64,000 nucleotides of DNA, taken from assembly GCA_963702055.1 (NCBI GenBank), contig OY969702.1, positions 2,294,001 to 2,358,000 of the forward strand. The letters are read 5' to 3'. The DNA is from CAWINX01 sp963702055. GTDB taxonomy: Bacteria > Actinomycetota > Thermoleophilia > Solirubrobacterales > 70-9. Positions 1-9,293 of this stretch are shown here, in pieces. The number at the start of each line of letters is the position of its first letter. Within the stretch, counting starts at the first letter, position 1. Both the position numbers and the translations under genes were made by a program. The notes under the pieces were generated by a model. It searched no databases, was not told the DNA's origin, and saw only the letters and a program-made list of their open reading frames with translations.

Positions 1-1
1 C

Positions 2-394
2 GTCTACGTCGCCACCGTCGAGCCGATCTGCAAGAAGAACTCCGACGCCAACGCCCGCATCCTCAAGGGCGTCAAGAAGATGGTCCAGAAGGGCAAGCTG
101 AAGCCCGCCGCGGCCAGGTTCCGGCGCGCCGCCGGCGCTCTGACCAAGGCCGAGAAGCAGATCTCGCGCGTCGAGCAGCCCGCCGCCGACGCCAGAACCC
201 TCGCCAAGTGGCTCGGCTATCTGAAGGCCGAGGCCAGACTCCTCAACAGGATCGGCAGGGAGCTGAAGGCCAACAAGAAGAACAAGGCCTCGCTCGACGT
301 CGTCAAGCTCCAGCACGACGCCAACCTCGCCAACAACGCGGTGCTCAGCTTCGGCTTCCGTTACTGCAAGCAGAATCCCTCGAAGTACACCTAG
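2..394 (+). CDS. C-terminal part of an unrecognised protein (5' end outside window)
   Basis: The frame is open from the first bases and ends at TAG 392-394, so about 130 C-terminal residues are visible. The visible part is rich in Lys, Ala and Arg, mostly helical in character, with two Cys (an early PICKKN and a late RYCKQN near the end). An internal ATG at 80 gives a 104-residue frame, but coding character continues upstream of it, so I take the gene as truncated by the window edge. It precedes the secreted-protein operon in the same orientation, 135 bp upstream. I do not recognise a family; an exported helical protein is possible but the signal peptide region is not visible. Confidence 0.6.
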   Translation, partial: VYVATVEPICKKNSDANARILKGVKKMVQKGKLKPAAARFRRAAGALTKAEKQISRVEQPAADARTLAKWLGYLKAEARLLNRIGRELKANKKNKASLDVVKLQHDANLANNAVLSFGFRYCKQNPSKYT

Positions 395-529
395 TGTGGG
401 CGGCACATAGCTGTCGAGCCGCAAGTCTCGGCCGTCGCTGACGTTCATACACATCGCGTTTCGCTAACGCGCTAACCTTGTTGGAACGGGTGGTCTAGGG
501 AACCGCCTTTTGGGACAACAGGGGGCTTA
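395..529 (+). promoter_or_regulatory. Spacer upstream of the first A-B-C operon
   Basis: This gene-free stretch contains a small hairpin, GCGTT-tcgct-AACGC near 455-469, and a purine-rich run GGGGG at 521-525 that serves as a Shine-Dalgarno for the GTG start at 530. No convincing -35/-10 pair was found. The operon promoter probably lies here because the upstream gene ends at 394. Confidence 0.3.
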
Positions 530-2944
530 GTGAACGGGTTCGCCTTGACGGACACGTGGAGAGGTTGCAGTGGCACGCGCCATCGAGGCGCCCTCGCCGC
601 GATCGCCATCCTCTCCTTTTTCGCCGTCTTCGTCCCGGGAGCGAGCGCCGCGGGCCCGCCGATCGTCGGCGCCCAGTGGTCCTCAGCGGTCGGCTCGGAC
701 GCGGCGAAGCTGAGCGCCCAGCTCGACCCCAACGGCCTCAATACCACCTACCACTTCGAGTACACCAGCTCCACCGACTTCACCAACTGCGGCACCGGCG
801 CCAACCCCGCCTGCCACAAGGCGCCCGCCGCCGATGCCACCATCCTCGCTTCCGGCGGGGCGGTTTCGGTCCCGCCGGTGGGACTCTCGGGCCTCGTCGC
901 CAACACCACCTACCGCTACCGGATAGTCGCCCAGAACTCAGATCCCGGCAGCCCCTCGACCGGCCCCACCAAGACCTTCACCACGAAGGGATCGGGACCG
1001 GTCCTGCTCGACTCCCGCGGCTGGGAGATGGTCTCCCCGATCCAGAAAAACGGCGGCCAGGTCGACCCACCCGGCACGATCGCGGGCGGCGGGGTGTTGC
1101 AGGCCGCCTCGCAGGGGGGATCGGTCACCTACGGCTCCACTGCCTCCTTTTCCGGCGGAGAGGGGTCCCCGCCCGCCTCCCAGTACCTGGCGGCCCGCAA
1201 CTCAAGCGGTTGGGACACGCAGAACATCACCGCGCCGATCTTCTCCGGCAGCTATGACCTCTACGACCAGGGCGCCCCCTACCAGCTCTTCTCCTCCGAC
1301 CTGGCGAGCGCCCTGCTCCTCAACGGCGACCACTGCCGCAGCGGCGCCTCGGGCTGCGCCGTCGCCAACCCGCCCCTGGCCGGCAGCAACGCGCCGGCCG
1401 GCTACCAGGACTACTACCGGCGCGACAACGGCAACGGCGCCTTCTCGGCCCTGCTGGGCTCCTCCGACGCCGCGGCCCTCGACATCGCCCCCGCCGACTT
1501 CGACCTGCGCCTCGCCGGCGCTTCGCCCGACCTCGCCCACGTGGTGCTCTCCACCTGTGCCGCGCTCACCCCCGGCGCCAACGAGGTCGCCTCGGGCTCC
1601 GGTTGCGACTCGAACCAGCAAAACCTCTACGAGTGGTCCCAGGCTTCCGGCCCCACTCTGCTCAACGGCGCCACCCCCGGCGCCTCACTCGGGGCGCAGT
1701 CGGGAGCGGTCTCGTCAAGCGGCGACCGCGTCTACTTCACCCAGGGCGGCAACCTCTACCTGCGCGAGGTCGGCGCCGCCCAGACCAAACAGGCGGACGC
1801 GGACGCGGGGGGAGGGGGGACCTTCGAGACCGCCTCCACCACCGGCTCGATCGCCTTCTTCAGCAAGGGCGGACACCTCTGGCGCTACGACTCGGTTTCC
1901 GACAGCGCCACCGACCTCACTCCCTCCGGCGGGGTGGTGGGAGTGCTCGGCGCCGCCGCCAACGGCTCCCACCTCTACTACCTGACCGGCACGGGCCTCT
2001 ATCTGTGCGCGAGCGCCGACGTCGCCGCCGACTGCGAAGCCGCGGCGACCAAGGCCGCCGACTCCGCCGACTCGAGCGACTACCCGCCCGCCACCGGCGC
2101 CGCCCGGGTAAGCGCCGACGGCACCAAGCTGCTCTTCCTCTCCACCGCCCAGCTGACCGGCTACGACAACACCGACCTCGCCACCGGCGACCCCGACTCC
2201 GAGGTCTTCCTCTACATGGCGGGCTCGGGTCTCGCCTGCCTCTCATGCAACCCGACCAACGAGCGCCCGCTCGGGCCATCGAGCATCCCGGGAGCGATCC
2301 CCAACGGCACCGCCCCCCTCTCCACAAACACCTACAAGCCCCGCGTCCTCTCCGCCGACGGCAAACGGGTCTTCTTCGACTCCGCCGACACCCTGGCGCT
2401 GACCGACACCAACTCCAACCACCTCACCGGCGGCGGCATCACCGACGCCTACGAGTGGGAGGCCTCCGGAGAAGGCAGCTGCGCGAAGGCAGGCGGTTGC
2501 CTCAGCCTCGTCTCCTCGGGGCGCTCAGCGGGCGGCGCGCTCTTCGTCGATGCCTCCGCCGACGGCTCCGATGCCTTCTTCATCACCGACGACTCCCTCA
2601 TCGCCGCCGACCCCGGCTCGCTCGATCTCTACGACGCGAGAGTGAACGGCGGCTTCTCGATCCCCTCGCCGCCGCTCGCCTGCGAGGGAGACGCCTGCCA
2701 ATCGCTGCCCTCTCCGCCCGGTGACCCGACCCTGACCACGCTGCTCCCCGGCGCCGGCAACCCTCCGGTCAACTACCACAACCTGGGCGGGAAGAAGAAG
2801 AAGGCCAAGCGCTGCAAGAAGGGCTTCCAGAAGAAGAAGGTGCACGGCAAGTTCAAGTGCGTCAAGAAGAAGCACAAGCGCCACGGGAAGCGTGCCCACA
2901 GGCGTCACGCAAAGCGCCACCACAAGCGGGGAGGGCGGCGATGA
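530..2944 (+). CDS. Type A secreted protein: FN3-like domain, PD40-type beta-propeller, polybasic tail
   Basis: This 804-residue protein starts at GTG 530 behind GGGGG. Residues 1-41 look like a Sec signal peptide (hydrophobic core ALAAIAILSFFAVFVPG, cleavage near ASA-AG). Residues about 43-150 form an FN3-like domain with the NTTYHFEY and NTTYRYRI motifs. A conserved GWEMVSP segment near 161 opens a long region of PD40/TolB-like blades (for example SADGTKLLF, SADGKRVFF). The last 52 residues are almost only Lys, Arg and His, with two Cys in a KRC...GKFKC loop. It is paralogous to the gene at 21774 and to the C-terminal half of the giant protein at 9539. The stop overlaps the next start (ATGA at 2941). 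Function is unknown; a structural or binding role at the envelope is inferred. Confidence 0.85.
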   Translation: MNGFALTDTWRGCSGTRHRGALAAIAILSFFAVFVPGASAAGPPIVGAQWSSAVGSDAAKLSAQLDPNGLNTTYHFEYTSSTDFTNCGTGANPACHKAPAADATILASGGAVSVPPVGLSGLVANTTYRYRIVAQNSDPGSPSTGPTKTFTTKGSGPVLLDSRGWEMVSPIQKNGGQVDPPGTIAGGGVLQAASQGGSVTYGSTASFSGGEGSPPASQYLAARNSSGWDTQNITAPIFSGSYDLYDQGAPYQLFSSDLASALLLNGDHCRSGASGCAVANPPLAGSNAPAGYQDYYRRDNGNGAFSALLGSSDAAALDIAPADFDLRLAGASPDLAHVVLSTCAALTPGANEVASGSGCDSNQQNLYEWSQASGPTLLNGATPGASLGAQSGAVSSSGDRVYFTQGGNLYLREVGAAQTKQADADAGGGGTFETASTTGSIAFFSKGGHLWRYDSVSDSATDLTPSGGVVGVLGAAANGSHLYYLTGTGLYLCASADVAADCEAAATKAADSADSSDYPPATGAARVSADGTKLLFLSTAQLTGYDNTDLATGDPDSEVFLYMAGSGLACLSCNPTNERPLGPSSIPGAIPNGTAPLSTNTYKPRVLSADGKRVFFDSADTLALTDTNSNHLTGGGITDAYEWEASGEGSCAKAGGCLSLVSSGRSAGGALFVDASADGSDAFFITDDSLIAADPGSLDLYDARVNGGFSIPSPPLACEGDACQSLPSPPGDPTLTTLLPGAGNPPVNYHNLGGKKKKAKRCKKGFQKKKVHGKFKCVKKKHKRHGKRAHRRHAKRHHKRGGRR

Positions 2945-5900
2945 GGCGGGCGATCGCCACGGCGACGGCCGTCCTGGCGGGCCTTCTCTTCGTCCCCTCC
3001 GCCCAGGCGGCCGCCCCCACCGCTTCCACCCCCGACGCCACCGACATCCAGGGCGTCTCGGCGTTGCTCACGGGCACCGTCAACCCCGGCGGCGAGGCGA
3101 CCACCTACCGCTTCGAATACGGCGACCAGGGCCCCTGTGACTCAAACCCCTGCACCTCGACCGCCACCACCGCGGCGGGCTCCGACAACTCAGAGCACCC
3201 TGCCCGCGCGGCGATCTCGGGCCTCACTCCCGACACCACCTACTACTTCCGCCTGGTCGCGACCAACAACTCGGGCACCGCAAGCGCTACCACGCCCGGC
3301 GGCACGCCCCCCGGCACCTTTAAAACCACCGCCGGCTTCGGCTTCCTCGCCGGCACCGGCGGCTTCTCCGCCGCGGTGATCAAGGACGGCAACCTTCCCG
3401 CCTCGGGGGTCGGCACCCACCCCTACCAGATGGACCTCGGCCTGCACTTCAACCAGGGAGGCGATTTCGAGGGACAGCCGGGCGTCGCCTTCCCCGACGG
3501 CGACCTGCGCGACCTGACGCTCGATTTGCCACCCGGGTTGCTGATGAACCCCGCCGCCCTCGACAAGTGCAGCCTCACCGACTTCCACGCCCCGCGTGTC
3601 TCTCCCTTCGAGCAAAGCCAATCGGGGGAGAGCTGCCCCGACCGCACCCAGATCGGCACGATCGAGGTGGCGAGCGCCCGCGACGGCGGCACGCCGCGCA
3701 GCTTCGGCCTCTACAACCTCGCCCCGCCGCCGGGGGTCGCCGCCCAGATCGGCGCCTCCCCCTTCGGATCGCCCCTGGTCTTCGACGTCGTAATCCACAC
3801 CAACGACCAAGGCTCCTACACCCTCTCCCTCGATGCCACCAACGTCCCCCAGTCCCTCGACATCTCCGGCCTCGACCTCCACGCTTGGGGGGTGCCCTGG
3901 AACCCCTCCCACGACGCCCAGCGCGGCAACTGCCTAAACGAGGCCCAGCCGGGCCTCCCCTGGTGCAAAGCCTCGGTCGGGGACCCCCAGCAAGACACTG
4001 GCAACACCCCGCTCGCCTACCTGACCCTGCCGACCAGCTGCCTCGGGCCGCTTAACTTCTCGGCAAGCGCCGATGCCTGGCAGCAGCCCGCCCAGGTCAG
4101 CGCGGGGGCCCAGAACCTCAACGGCGGCGGCCAGCCGGTCTCGATGACCGGCTGCTCGAGCATCTCCTTCACCGCGTCCCCCAACGGCTACCTCACCGAC
4201 ACCAAGGCCTCCTCGGCCTCCGGCTACAACTTCCAGCTCTCAAACGACAATCCGCAGTTGACCAACAAGGACCAGGGACTGCCGTCGCAGACCCGCACCG
4301 CGGTGGTCGCCCTTCCTCCCGGCGTCTCGATCAACCCCTCCCTGGGCGCCGGCCTGCAAAGCTGCACTCCCGCCCAGTACGCGGCGGAGACCGCCCTCAA
4401 CGGCCAGGGCAACGGTTGCCCCAACGGCTCCAAGATCGGCGACTTCACCGTCCACACGCCGCTGTTTTCCAACCTGATCGGCGGGGCGATCTACCTGGCC
4501 CAGCCAGACGACCCACTGACGGCGACGCCGGGAGCGGAGAACCCCTTCGACACCCTGATCGGGATCTACCTGGTCGCCAAGTCGCCCGAGCGCGGCGTCT
4601 TGGTCAAGGTCGCGGGCAAATTGATCCCCGACCCGGTCACCGGCAACCTCGTAGCCACCTTCGCCGACCTCCCCCAGCTCCCCTACACCGACTTAGACGT
4701 CAACTTCAAACAGACCCAGCGCGCCCCGCTGATCACCCCGCCCTCCTGCGGCAACGCGACCTCGACGATCGACCTCACCCCCTGGTCTGGGTTCGTCACC
4801 AAACACTCGACCACGGCTTCGGCGATCGTCGCCGGGATCGGCAACGGGCCCTGCCCCGCCCCGGGAACGCCGCCCTTCTCACCGGGAGTGGTCGCGGGGG
4901 GCGTAAACGCCAACGTCGGCTCCTACACCCCCTACTACGTCCACATCACCCGCAAGGACACCGAGCAGGAGATCACCTCCTACTCGCTGGTGCTGCCGAA
5001 GGGGATCACCGGCAAACTCGCCGGCATCCCCTTCTGCCCCGAGGCCGACATCGAGGCGGCGCGCCACAAGAGCGGCTACGGGGAGGCGGCGAACCCCTCC
5101 TGCCCCGACGCCAGCCTCGTCGGCCACACCCTGACCGGCTACGGGATCGGCTCGGCGCTGACCTACGCAAGCGGTCGGATCTATCTGGCCGGCCCCTACC
5201 ACGGCGCCCCGCTCAGCCTGGTCACGGTCAACTCGGCCACGGTCGGCCCCTTCGACCTGGGCACGATCGTGATCCGCTCGGCCTTCGACGTCGACACCCA
5301 CACCGCGCAGCTGCAGATCGACTCCTCGGCCTCCGACCCGATTCCCCACATCATCGACGGCATCCCCCTGCACCTGCGCGACGTCCGCATCTACATCGAC
5401 CGCCCCCAGTTCACCCACAACCCCTCCAGTTGTGAGGCCTCCCAGCTGGCCTCCACCCTGACCGGCTCCGGCGCCAGCTTCGCCTCCTCCGCCGACGATT
5501 CGACGACCAGCGTCAACTCCTACTTCCAGCTGCTCAACTGCCGCACCCTGGGCTTCAAGCCGACGCTCGGCGTGAAGCTGCGCGGCGGCACGAAGCGAAA
5601 CGCCAACCCCGAGCTGACCGCGACCTTCACGGCGAGGGGCCCCCAGGACTCCAACCTGAAGCAGATTTCGGTGGTGATTCCCCACCAGGAGTTCCTCGCC
5701 CAAAACCACATCCGCGGGATCTGCACCCGCGCCCGGTTCGACTCACAGCAGTGCCCCGCCGACTCCGTCTACGGCCGCGCCGTCGCCTACACGCCGCTCT
5801 TCGACAACCCGTTGACCGGCAAGGTCTACCTGCGCTCCGCCCCGGGCAGAAAGCTCCCCGACCTGGTCGCCGACCTCTACTCCGGAGCGGTGCGGATCGT

Positions 5901-6213
5901 CTTGGAGGGGCGGATCGGCCCCAGCCACGGCGGCATCCAGGCCTTCTTCGCCAACCTCCCCGACGAGCCGCTGGATCGCTTCACGATGACCCTGGCCGGC
6001 GGCAGGCGGGGCCTTTTGGTCAACTCCGCAGACATCTGCGCGGTGCCCCCGCAGGTCTCCGTTAAAGCGCTGGCGCAAAACAACATCGGCGCCCTCTTCA
6101 CCACGGCGCTGCGCGGGCAGTGCAAGCACAAGAAGCGCCACCACAAGAAGCACAAGCGCCATCACAAGCGACACGCAAAGCACAAGCGCCATCACAAGCG
6201 AGGTGGAAGATGA
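2941..6213 (+). CDS. Type B secreted beta-rich repeat protein with polybasic tail
   Basis: The chosen start is ATG 2941, inside the ATGA overlap with the upstream stop; a longer in-frame start at 2857 would lie in the basic tail of the upstream gene. It gives 1,090 residues with a signal peptide (MRRAIATATAVLAGLLF, cleavage near AQA-AA). An FN3-like domain (about 26-120, TTYRFEYGD) is followed by repeated modules of the form CPDxxxIGxxxVxTPL...GxIYLAxP with paired Cys and the phrase DLPPGLLMNP. The last 29 residues are Lys/His/Arg. Paralogues are at 16717 and 24850. No catalytic motif was seen. Coupled translation with A and C argues for a shared process; the function is unknown. Confidence 0.85.
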   Translation: MRRAIATATAVLAGLLFVPSAQAAAPTASTPDATDIQGVSALLTGTVNPGGEATTYRFEYGDQGPCDSNPCTSTATTAAGSDNSEHPARAAISGLTPDTTYYFRLVATNNSGTASATTPGGTPPGTFKTTAGFGFLAGTGGFSAAVIKDGNLPASGVGTHPYQMDLGLHFNQGGDFEGQPGVAFPDGDLRDLTLDLPPGLLMNPAALDKCSLTDFHAPRVSPFEQSQSGESCPDRTQIGTIEVASARDGGTPRSFGLYNLAPPPGVAAQIGASPFGSPLVFDVVIHTNDQGSYTLSLDATNVPQSLDISGLDLHAWGVPWNPSHDAQRGNCLNEAQPGLPWCKASVGDPQQDTGNTPLAYLTLPTSCLGPLNFSASADAWQQPAQVSAGAQNLNGGGQPVSMTGCSSISFTASPNGYLTDTKASSASGYNFQLSNDNPQLTNKDQGLPSQTRTAVVALPPGVSINPSLGAGLQSCTPAQYAAETALNGQGNGCPNGSKIGDFTVHTPLFSNLIGGAIYLAQPDDPLTATPGAENPFDTLIGIYLVAKSPERGVLVKVAGKLIPDPVTGNLVATFADLPQLPYTDLDVNFKQTQRAPLITPPSCGNATSTIDLTPWSGFVTKHSTTASAIVAGIGNGPCPAPGTPPFSPGVVAGGVNANVGSYTPYYVHITRKDTEQEITSYSLVLPKGITGKLAGIPFCPEADIEAARHKSGYGEAANPSCPDASLVGHTLTGYGIGSALTYASGRIYLAGPYHGAPLSLVTVNSATVGPFDLGTIVIRSAFDVDTHTAQLQIDSSASDPIPHIIDGIPLHLRDVRIYIDRPQFTHNPSSCEASQLASTLTGSGASFASSADDSTTSVNSYFQLLNCRTLGFKPTLGVKLRGGTKRNANPELTATFTARGPQDSNLKQISVVIPHQEFLAQNHIRGICTRARFDSQQCPADSVYGRAVAYTPLFDNPLTGKVYLRSAPGRKLPDLVADLYSGAVRIVLEGRIGPSHGGIQAFFANLPDEPLDRFTMTLAGGRRGLLVNSADICAVPPQVSVKALAQNNIGALFTTALRGQCKHKKRHHKKHKRHHKRHAKHKRHHKRGGR

Positions 6214-7625
6214 GGAGAGCCTTGTTGGCGATGTGTTGCACGGCGCTGATCGCGCTGGGCGCCGCGACTCCGGCCCTGGGGGCCTTCGCCTTTGTTCCCA
6301 CTATCGCCACCACGCCCAAAGTCCAGCCGGTCGGCTACTTCAAAGGCCCCTGCGGCCTCGGCGTCGACTCGACCGGGCGCCTCTTGGTCTCCGACTACTA
6401 CCACCACACGGTAGACCTCTTCAACGTCAACGGCAGCACGCTCACCTACCAAAGCCAATTGGCCGACGTCGACCCCCTCGACGGCCCCTGCGGGCTCGCC
6501 CTCGATTCCTCCGATGACCTCTACGTCAACGACTTCGACCGCAACGTCGTCAAGTTCGACCCCTCGCCCTCATTCGGGGCGGGCACGACGCTCGCCGGCG
6601 TCGGGGTCGACGACGCCCACCCGACCGGCGTCGCCGTCGACCCGACCACGGGCAACGTCTACGTCGACGATCGCACCTACATCACCGGCTATGACTCCTC
6701 CGGCAATCAGCTGATGGACGGGTTGAATCCGCTGAAAATCGGCGAAGGGACGCTGGGGGAGGGATACGGCCTGACCGTCGACGGCAGCGGCCGCATCTTC
6801 GTTGCCGACGCCTCGACCGACACGGTAAAGGTCTATGTGCCGGCGATCAGTAAATCCGCTCCCCAGCTGACGATCGCCGGCCCGTCCGGAGGGTTCACCT
6901 CGCTCCAGCATGCGGCGCTCGCCGTCGACTGGTCCTACACCGGCAACCTCTACGTCATCGACGACCTCCAGCCCACCCACACCGAGGAGCCCGCCGCCCA
7001 GGTTGAGGTCTTCAGCTCCGCCGGCTCCTACCTCGGCGTCCTCAGTCACATGGTGGTCGACGCGCTGCCGGCCGGCCTGGCGGTCGACAACTCGAAAAAC
7101 TTCGGCAACGTCTACGTCACCTCGGGCAACACCGACCAGGCGGGAATCTACGGCTATGGGCCTCTCTCCCAGGTCGCCTCGGCGAGCCCGCCCGCGGTCG
7201 GGCTCACGGTGAGCTCGCTGGGCAGCGGCTCGGGAGCGGTGACCAGCTCGCTGGGAGGCCTCGATTGCTCTTCCTCGTGCAGCTCCGAGATCCGCTCCGG
7301 GGCGGCGGTGACGCTGAGCGCCGCGCCTGATCCCGGCTCGAGCTTCGCCGGTTGGTCCGGAAGCGGGTGCTCGGGGACCGGCGAGTGCACGGTGACGATG
7401 GACGCGGCGGCCTCCGTGGCGGCCGAGTTCCAGGCCACCCCGGGCGCCGATCCCTCCGCCGGCGACGGGGGCGGCCAGGCGACCTCGCCTCCCACCTCGA
7501 CCGCGCCGGCGACCCCGTCGGCCCGCCCCCCCCACGGCAAGCGCCCACACCGGCGCCATCACGCGAAGAAGCACCACCGCCGGCACCGCGCCAAGCACCA
7601 TTCGCGCCACCTCCACAGGCGTTAA
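6210..7625 (+). CDS. Type C secreted NHL-propeller protein with InlB-B-like repeat and polybasic tail
   Basis: ATG 6210 overlaps the upstream stop (ATGA) and is preceded by AGGTGGA, giving 471 residues. Residues 1-24 are a signal peptide ending ALG. Residues about 30-340 carry NHL-type repeats (CGLGVDSTGRLLVSDYY, CGLALDSSDDLYVNDFD, GVAVDPTTGNVYVDD). Residues about 350-425 match the divergent InlB B-repeat pattern (GSGSGAVTSS, FAGWSGSGCSGTGECTVTMD) with four Cys. The last 30 residues are His/Arg/Lys. It is the paralogue of the gene at 28074 and ends the first A-B-C operon. Confidence 0.85.
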   Translation: MRRALLAMCCTALIALGAATPALGAFAFVPTIATTPKVQPVGYFKGPCGLGVDSTGRLLVSDYYHHTVDLFNVNGSTLTYQSQLADVDPLDGPCGLALDSSDDLYVNDFDRNVVKFDPSPSFGAGTTLAGVGVDDAHPTGVAVDPTTGNVYVDDRTYITGYDSSGNQLMDGLNPLKIGEGTLGEGYGLTVDGSGRIFVADASTDTVKVYVPAISKSAPQLTIAGPSGGFTSLQHAALAVDWSYTGNLYVIDDLQPTHTEEPAAQVEVFSSAGSYLGVLSHMVVDALPAGLAVDNSKNFGNVYVTSGNTDQAGIYGYGPLSQVASASPPAVGLTVSSLGSGSGAVTSSLGGLDCSSSCSSEIRSGAAVTLSAAPDPGSSFAGWSGSGCSGTGECTVTMDAAASVAAEFQATPGADPSAGDGGGQATSPPTSTAPATPSARPPHGKRPHRRHHAKKHHRRHRAKHHSRHLHRR

Positions 7626-7674
7626 TAAAGGCCCAGCACCGCACCCCTGGCCCGTTGCTACGGTTTTAAGGGTC

Positions 7675-8457
7675 GTGCAGGGAAGGAAACTCAGGCTGAC
7701 GCTCTTTGCGGCGGGTTTGGCGGTGATCGCGCTCGCCGCGCTCTTCGTCGCCTCCGCCGGCGCGATCCGCATCGTCGCCGGCGACGTGGTGATCACCGCG
7801 AGCGGCGGCTTCTCGCCGAGAGCGCTGCCCCCTAAGCACTACGCCCCGATCGAGATCCACGGCGGCGGCACGATCTCGACGGCCAGCGGCGCCTATCCGC
7901 CGGTCCTGAAGACGATCACGATCGAGTACGACAAGCACGGCGCGGTCCAGACCAAGGGCCTGGCCGTCTGCAGGAGGGGCAGGCTGACGAACACCACGGT
8001 GGCCCAGGCCCGCCACAACTGCCCGGGCGCGATCGTCGGCAAGGGCTTCGGCCGCGCCGAGGTCGTCTTCCCCGACTCCAAGCCGATCCCCGCCACCTCG
8101 CCGATCACCGTCTTCAACGGGCCCAAGCGCCACGGCCAAAACACCGTCTTCGGCCACGCCTACACGACGGTCCCGGCGCCGACAACCTTCATCGTCCCGG
8201 TCGTCATCCAACACATCCACGAGGGGCGCTACGGCTACCGCACGACGATCAACATCCCGCCGATCGCCGGCGGCTACGGCATTCCCCTCTCCGGTCACGT
8301 CAAGATCAACCGCAAATGGACCTACAAGCACGTCCGCCACTCCTTCGTCAACGCCAGCTGCCCCGACGGCCACCTCCAGGCCCGCGGCAAGTTCGACCTC
8401 AGTGACGGCACGCACCTGACCGGCACCTTCGTCCGCACCTGCATCATCCGCAGGTAG
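7675..8457 (+). CDS. Small secreted protein of unknown function
   Basis: GTG 7675 begins 260 residues. A signal peptide or N-terminal anchor is visible (LTLFAAGLAVIALAALFVASAGA). The mature part is beta-rich, with GDVVITASGGFSPRALP near its start, two Cys around the VCRRGRLTN and RHNCPGAIVG segments and two more near the end (SCPDGHL, RTCIIRR), which could form disulfides. It lacks the polybasic tail of the preceding three proteins and is separated from them by 49 bp, so it may be a loosely linked fourth member of the operon. I do not recognise a named family. Confidence 0.7.
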   Translation: MQGRKLRLTLFAAGLAVIALAALFVASAGAIRIVAGDVVITASGGFSPRALPPKHYAPIEIHGGGTISTASGAYPPVLKTITIEYDKHGAVQTKGLAVCRRGRLTNTTVAQARHNCPGAIVGKGFGRAEVVFPDSKPIPATSPITVFNGPKRHGQNTVFGHAYTTVPAPTTFIVPVVIQHIHEGRYGYRTTINIPPIAGGYGIPLSGHVKINRKWTYKHVRHSFVNASCPDGHLQARGKFDLSDGTHLTGTFVRTCIIRR

Positions 8458-8514
8458 CGCCGGCCCCTTCTCCGTGGCCATCTCGGTCTCCCCGGCGAAG
8501 GCCTACTGAGAGGT

Positions 8515-8928
8515 ATGGCGAACGCCTGCCACCCCGACTGGGTAGAGGCAGGCCGCCGCGCGCCGATCTCGCTCAGCCTGCCGCTGCGCGACCAGACCTA
8601 CGACCACGATGAATGTGCGCCGTTCTTCCGGGGCCTGCTGCCCGAAGGCGAGTTCCTCAAGGCGGTCTCTCGCACTCTCCACGTCTCGACCCGCAACCCC
8701 TTTCAGCTGCTTGGAGAGATCGACGAGGAGGCGGGCCTCCGCATTTCTCTTGCCGGGGCGCAGGTCGACCTCAAGGTCAAACCGGCTTTGGTCGAGCGAC
8801 GCGCCGCCGCGATGATCGATCGCGTTCGCGGCGCCGAGGACGCCGCAGAGGTCATCGATGAGCGCTCAGAGCGACTCCGCAAAGCGCTCGCCGAGTCGAC
8901 CCAGAGCTCGCTTGCGCTTGCCGGCTGA
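8515..8928 (+). pseudogene. HipA-like toxin remnant lacking the kinase core
   Basis: The 137-residue frame starts as a HipA N-terminal domain: ISLSLPLRD, FFRGLLPEGE and FQLLGEIDEEAG are family hallmarks. After the SLAGAQ motif, which in HipA precedes the kinase region, the sequence jumps directly to a helix-rich C-terminus (KPALVERRAAAMIDRV). A normal HipA family toxin is about 400 residues, so the ATP-binding and catalytic loops appear deleted in frame. The first 25-30 residues of the domain are also missing and no HipB partner is adjacent. A small functional protein is possible, but a deletion remnant is more likely. Confidence 0.65.
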
Positions 8929-9128
8929 TCCCGCCGGCGCTGCAGTCAAAGGTCCAAACGCCCTCGCGCCGCTCCGGGGCAGCCGCCCCCATCGCCCCTC
9001 GAACGCCGCTCAGGGAAACTTTTCCGCTTCGCGCGCTACCGACGCGTAGTCCTGCAGTTCCCCTGCAAAGTGCGTGCTTTCAGCCGATTCGGTACGGAAA
9101 CGTTTCTAAAAAAGCTCTGAGAAATTCC
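8929..9128 (+). promoter_or_regulatory. Spacer with a 10-bp palindrome upstream of the giant-gene promoter
   Basis: No gene is visible here. The perfect palindrome GAAACGTTTC lies at 9097-9106, 22 bp upstream of the TTGACA hexamer, a plausible position for a transcription-factor site. The surrounding bases (about 9095-9130) are more A/T-rich than the rest of the region. Confidence 0.35.
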
Positions 9129-9158
9129 TTGACACGGACTTAGCCGTTCCCTTAAAGT
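9129..9158 (+). promoter_or_regulatory. Predicted sigma-70-type promoter for the giant secreted-protein operon
   Basis: A perfect -35 hexamer TTGACA lies at 9129-9134, followed after 18 bp by TAAAGT at 9153-9158 (four of six to TATAAT). Transcription would start near 9165, leaving a leader of about 130 nt before the first start codon at 9294 and about 375 nt before the giant gene. Confidence 0.6.
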
Positions 9159-9222
9159 CCCCACCGAGTTCTTAAGCAGTCGCCCGTTGGGACGGGCAGG
9201 GACACATCACAGGGACATAGGC

Positions 9223-9285
9223 CGACCCCCAACCAGGGGACCCGCTCGGGAAAGCGGGACAAAGGACAAGGGTCGGCAGAAGGAG
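9223..9285 (+). promoter_or_regulatory. Structured mRNA leader (three-stem fold next to a Shine-Dalgarno)
   Basis: GCCGACCC near 9224-9231 is complementary to GGGTCGGC at 9270-9277 and would close a junction containing two more hairpins: CCCC-AACCA-GGGG, and CCCGCT-cgggaa-AGCGGG. The closing strand ends three bases before AAGGAG (9280-9285), so folding could affect translation of the ORF at 9294. Part of the fold (GAAA-bearing hairpin followed by GGGACAAAGGAC) loosely resembles the GEMM-I c-di-GMP aptamer, but key bases differ and I do not call it one. Confidence 0.4.
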
Positions 9286-9293
9286 AGAGAGGA

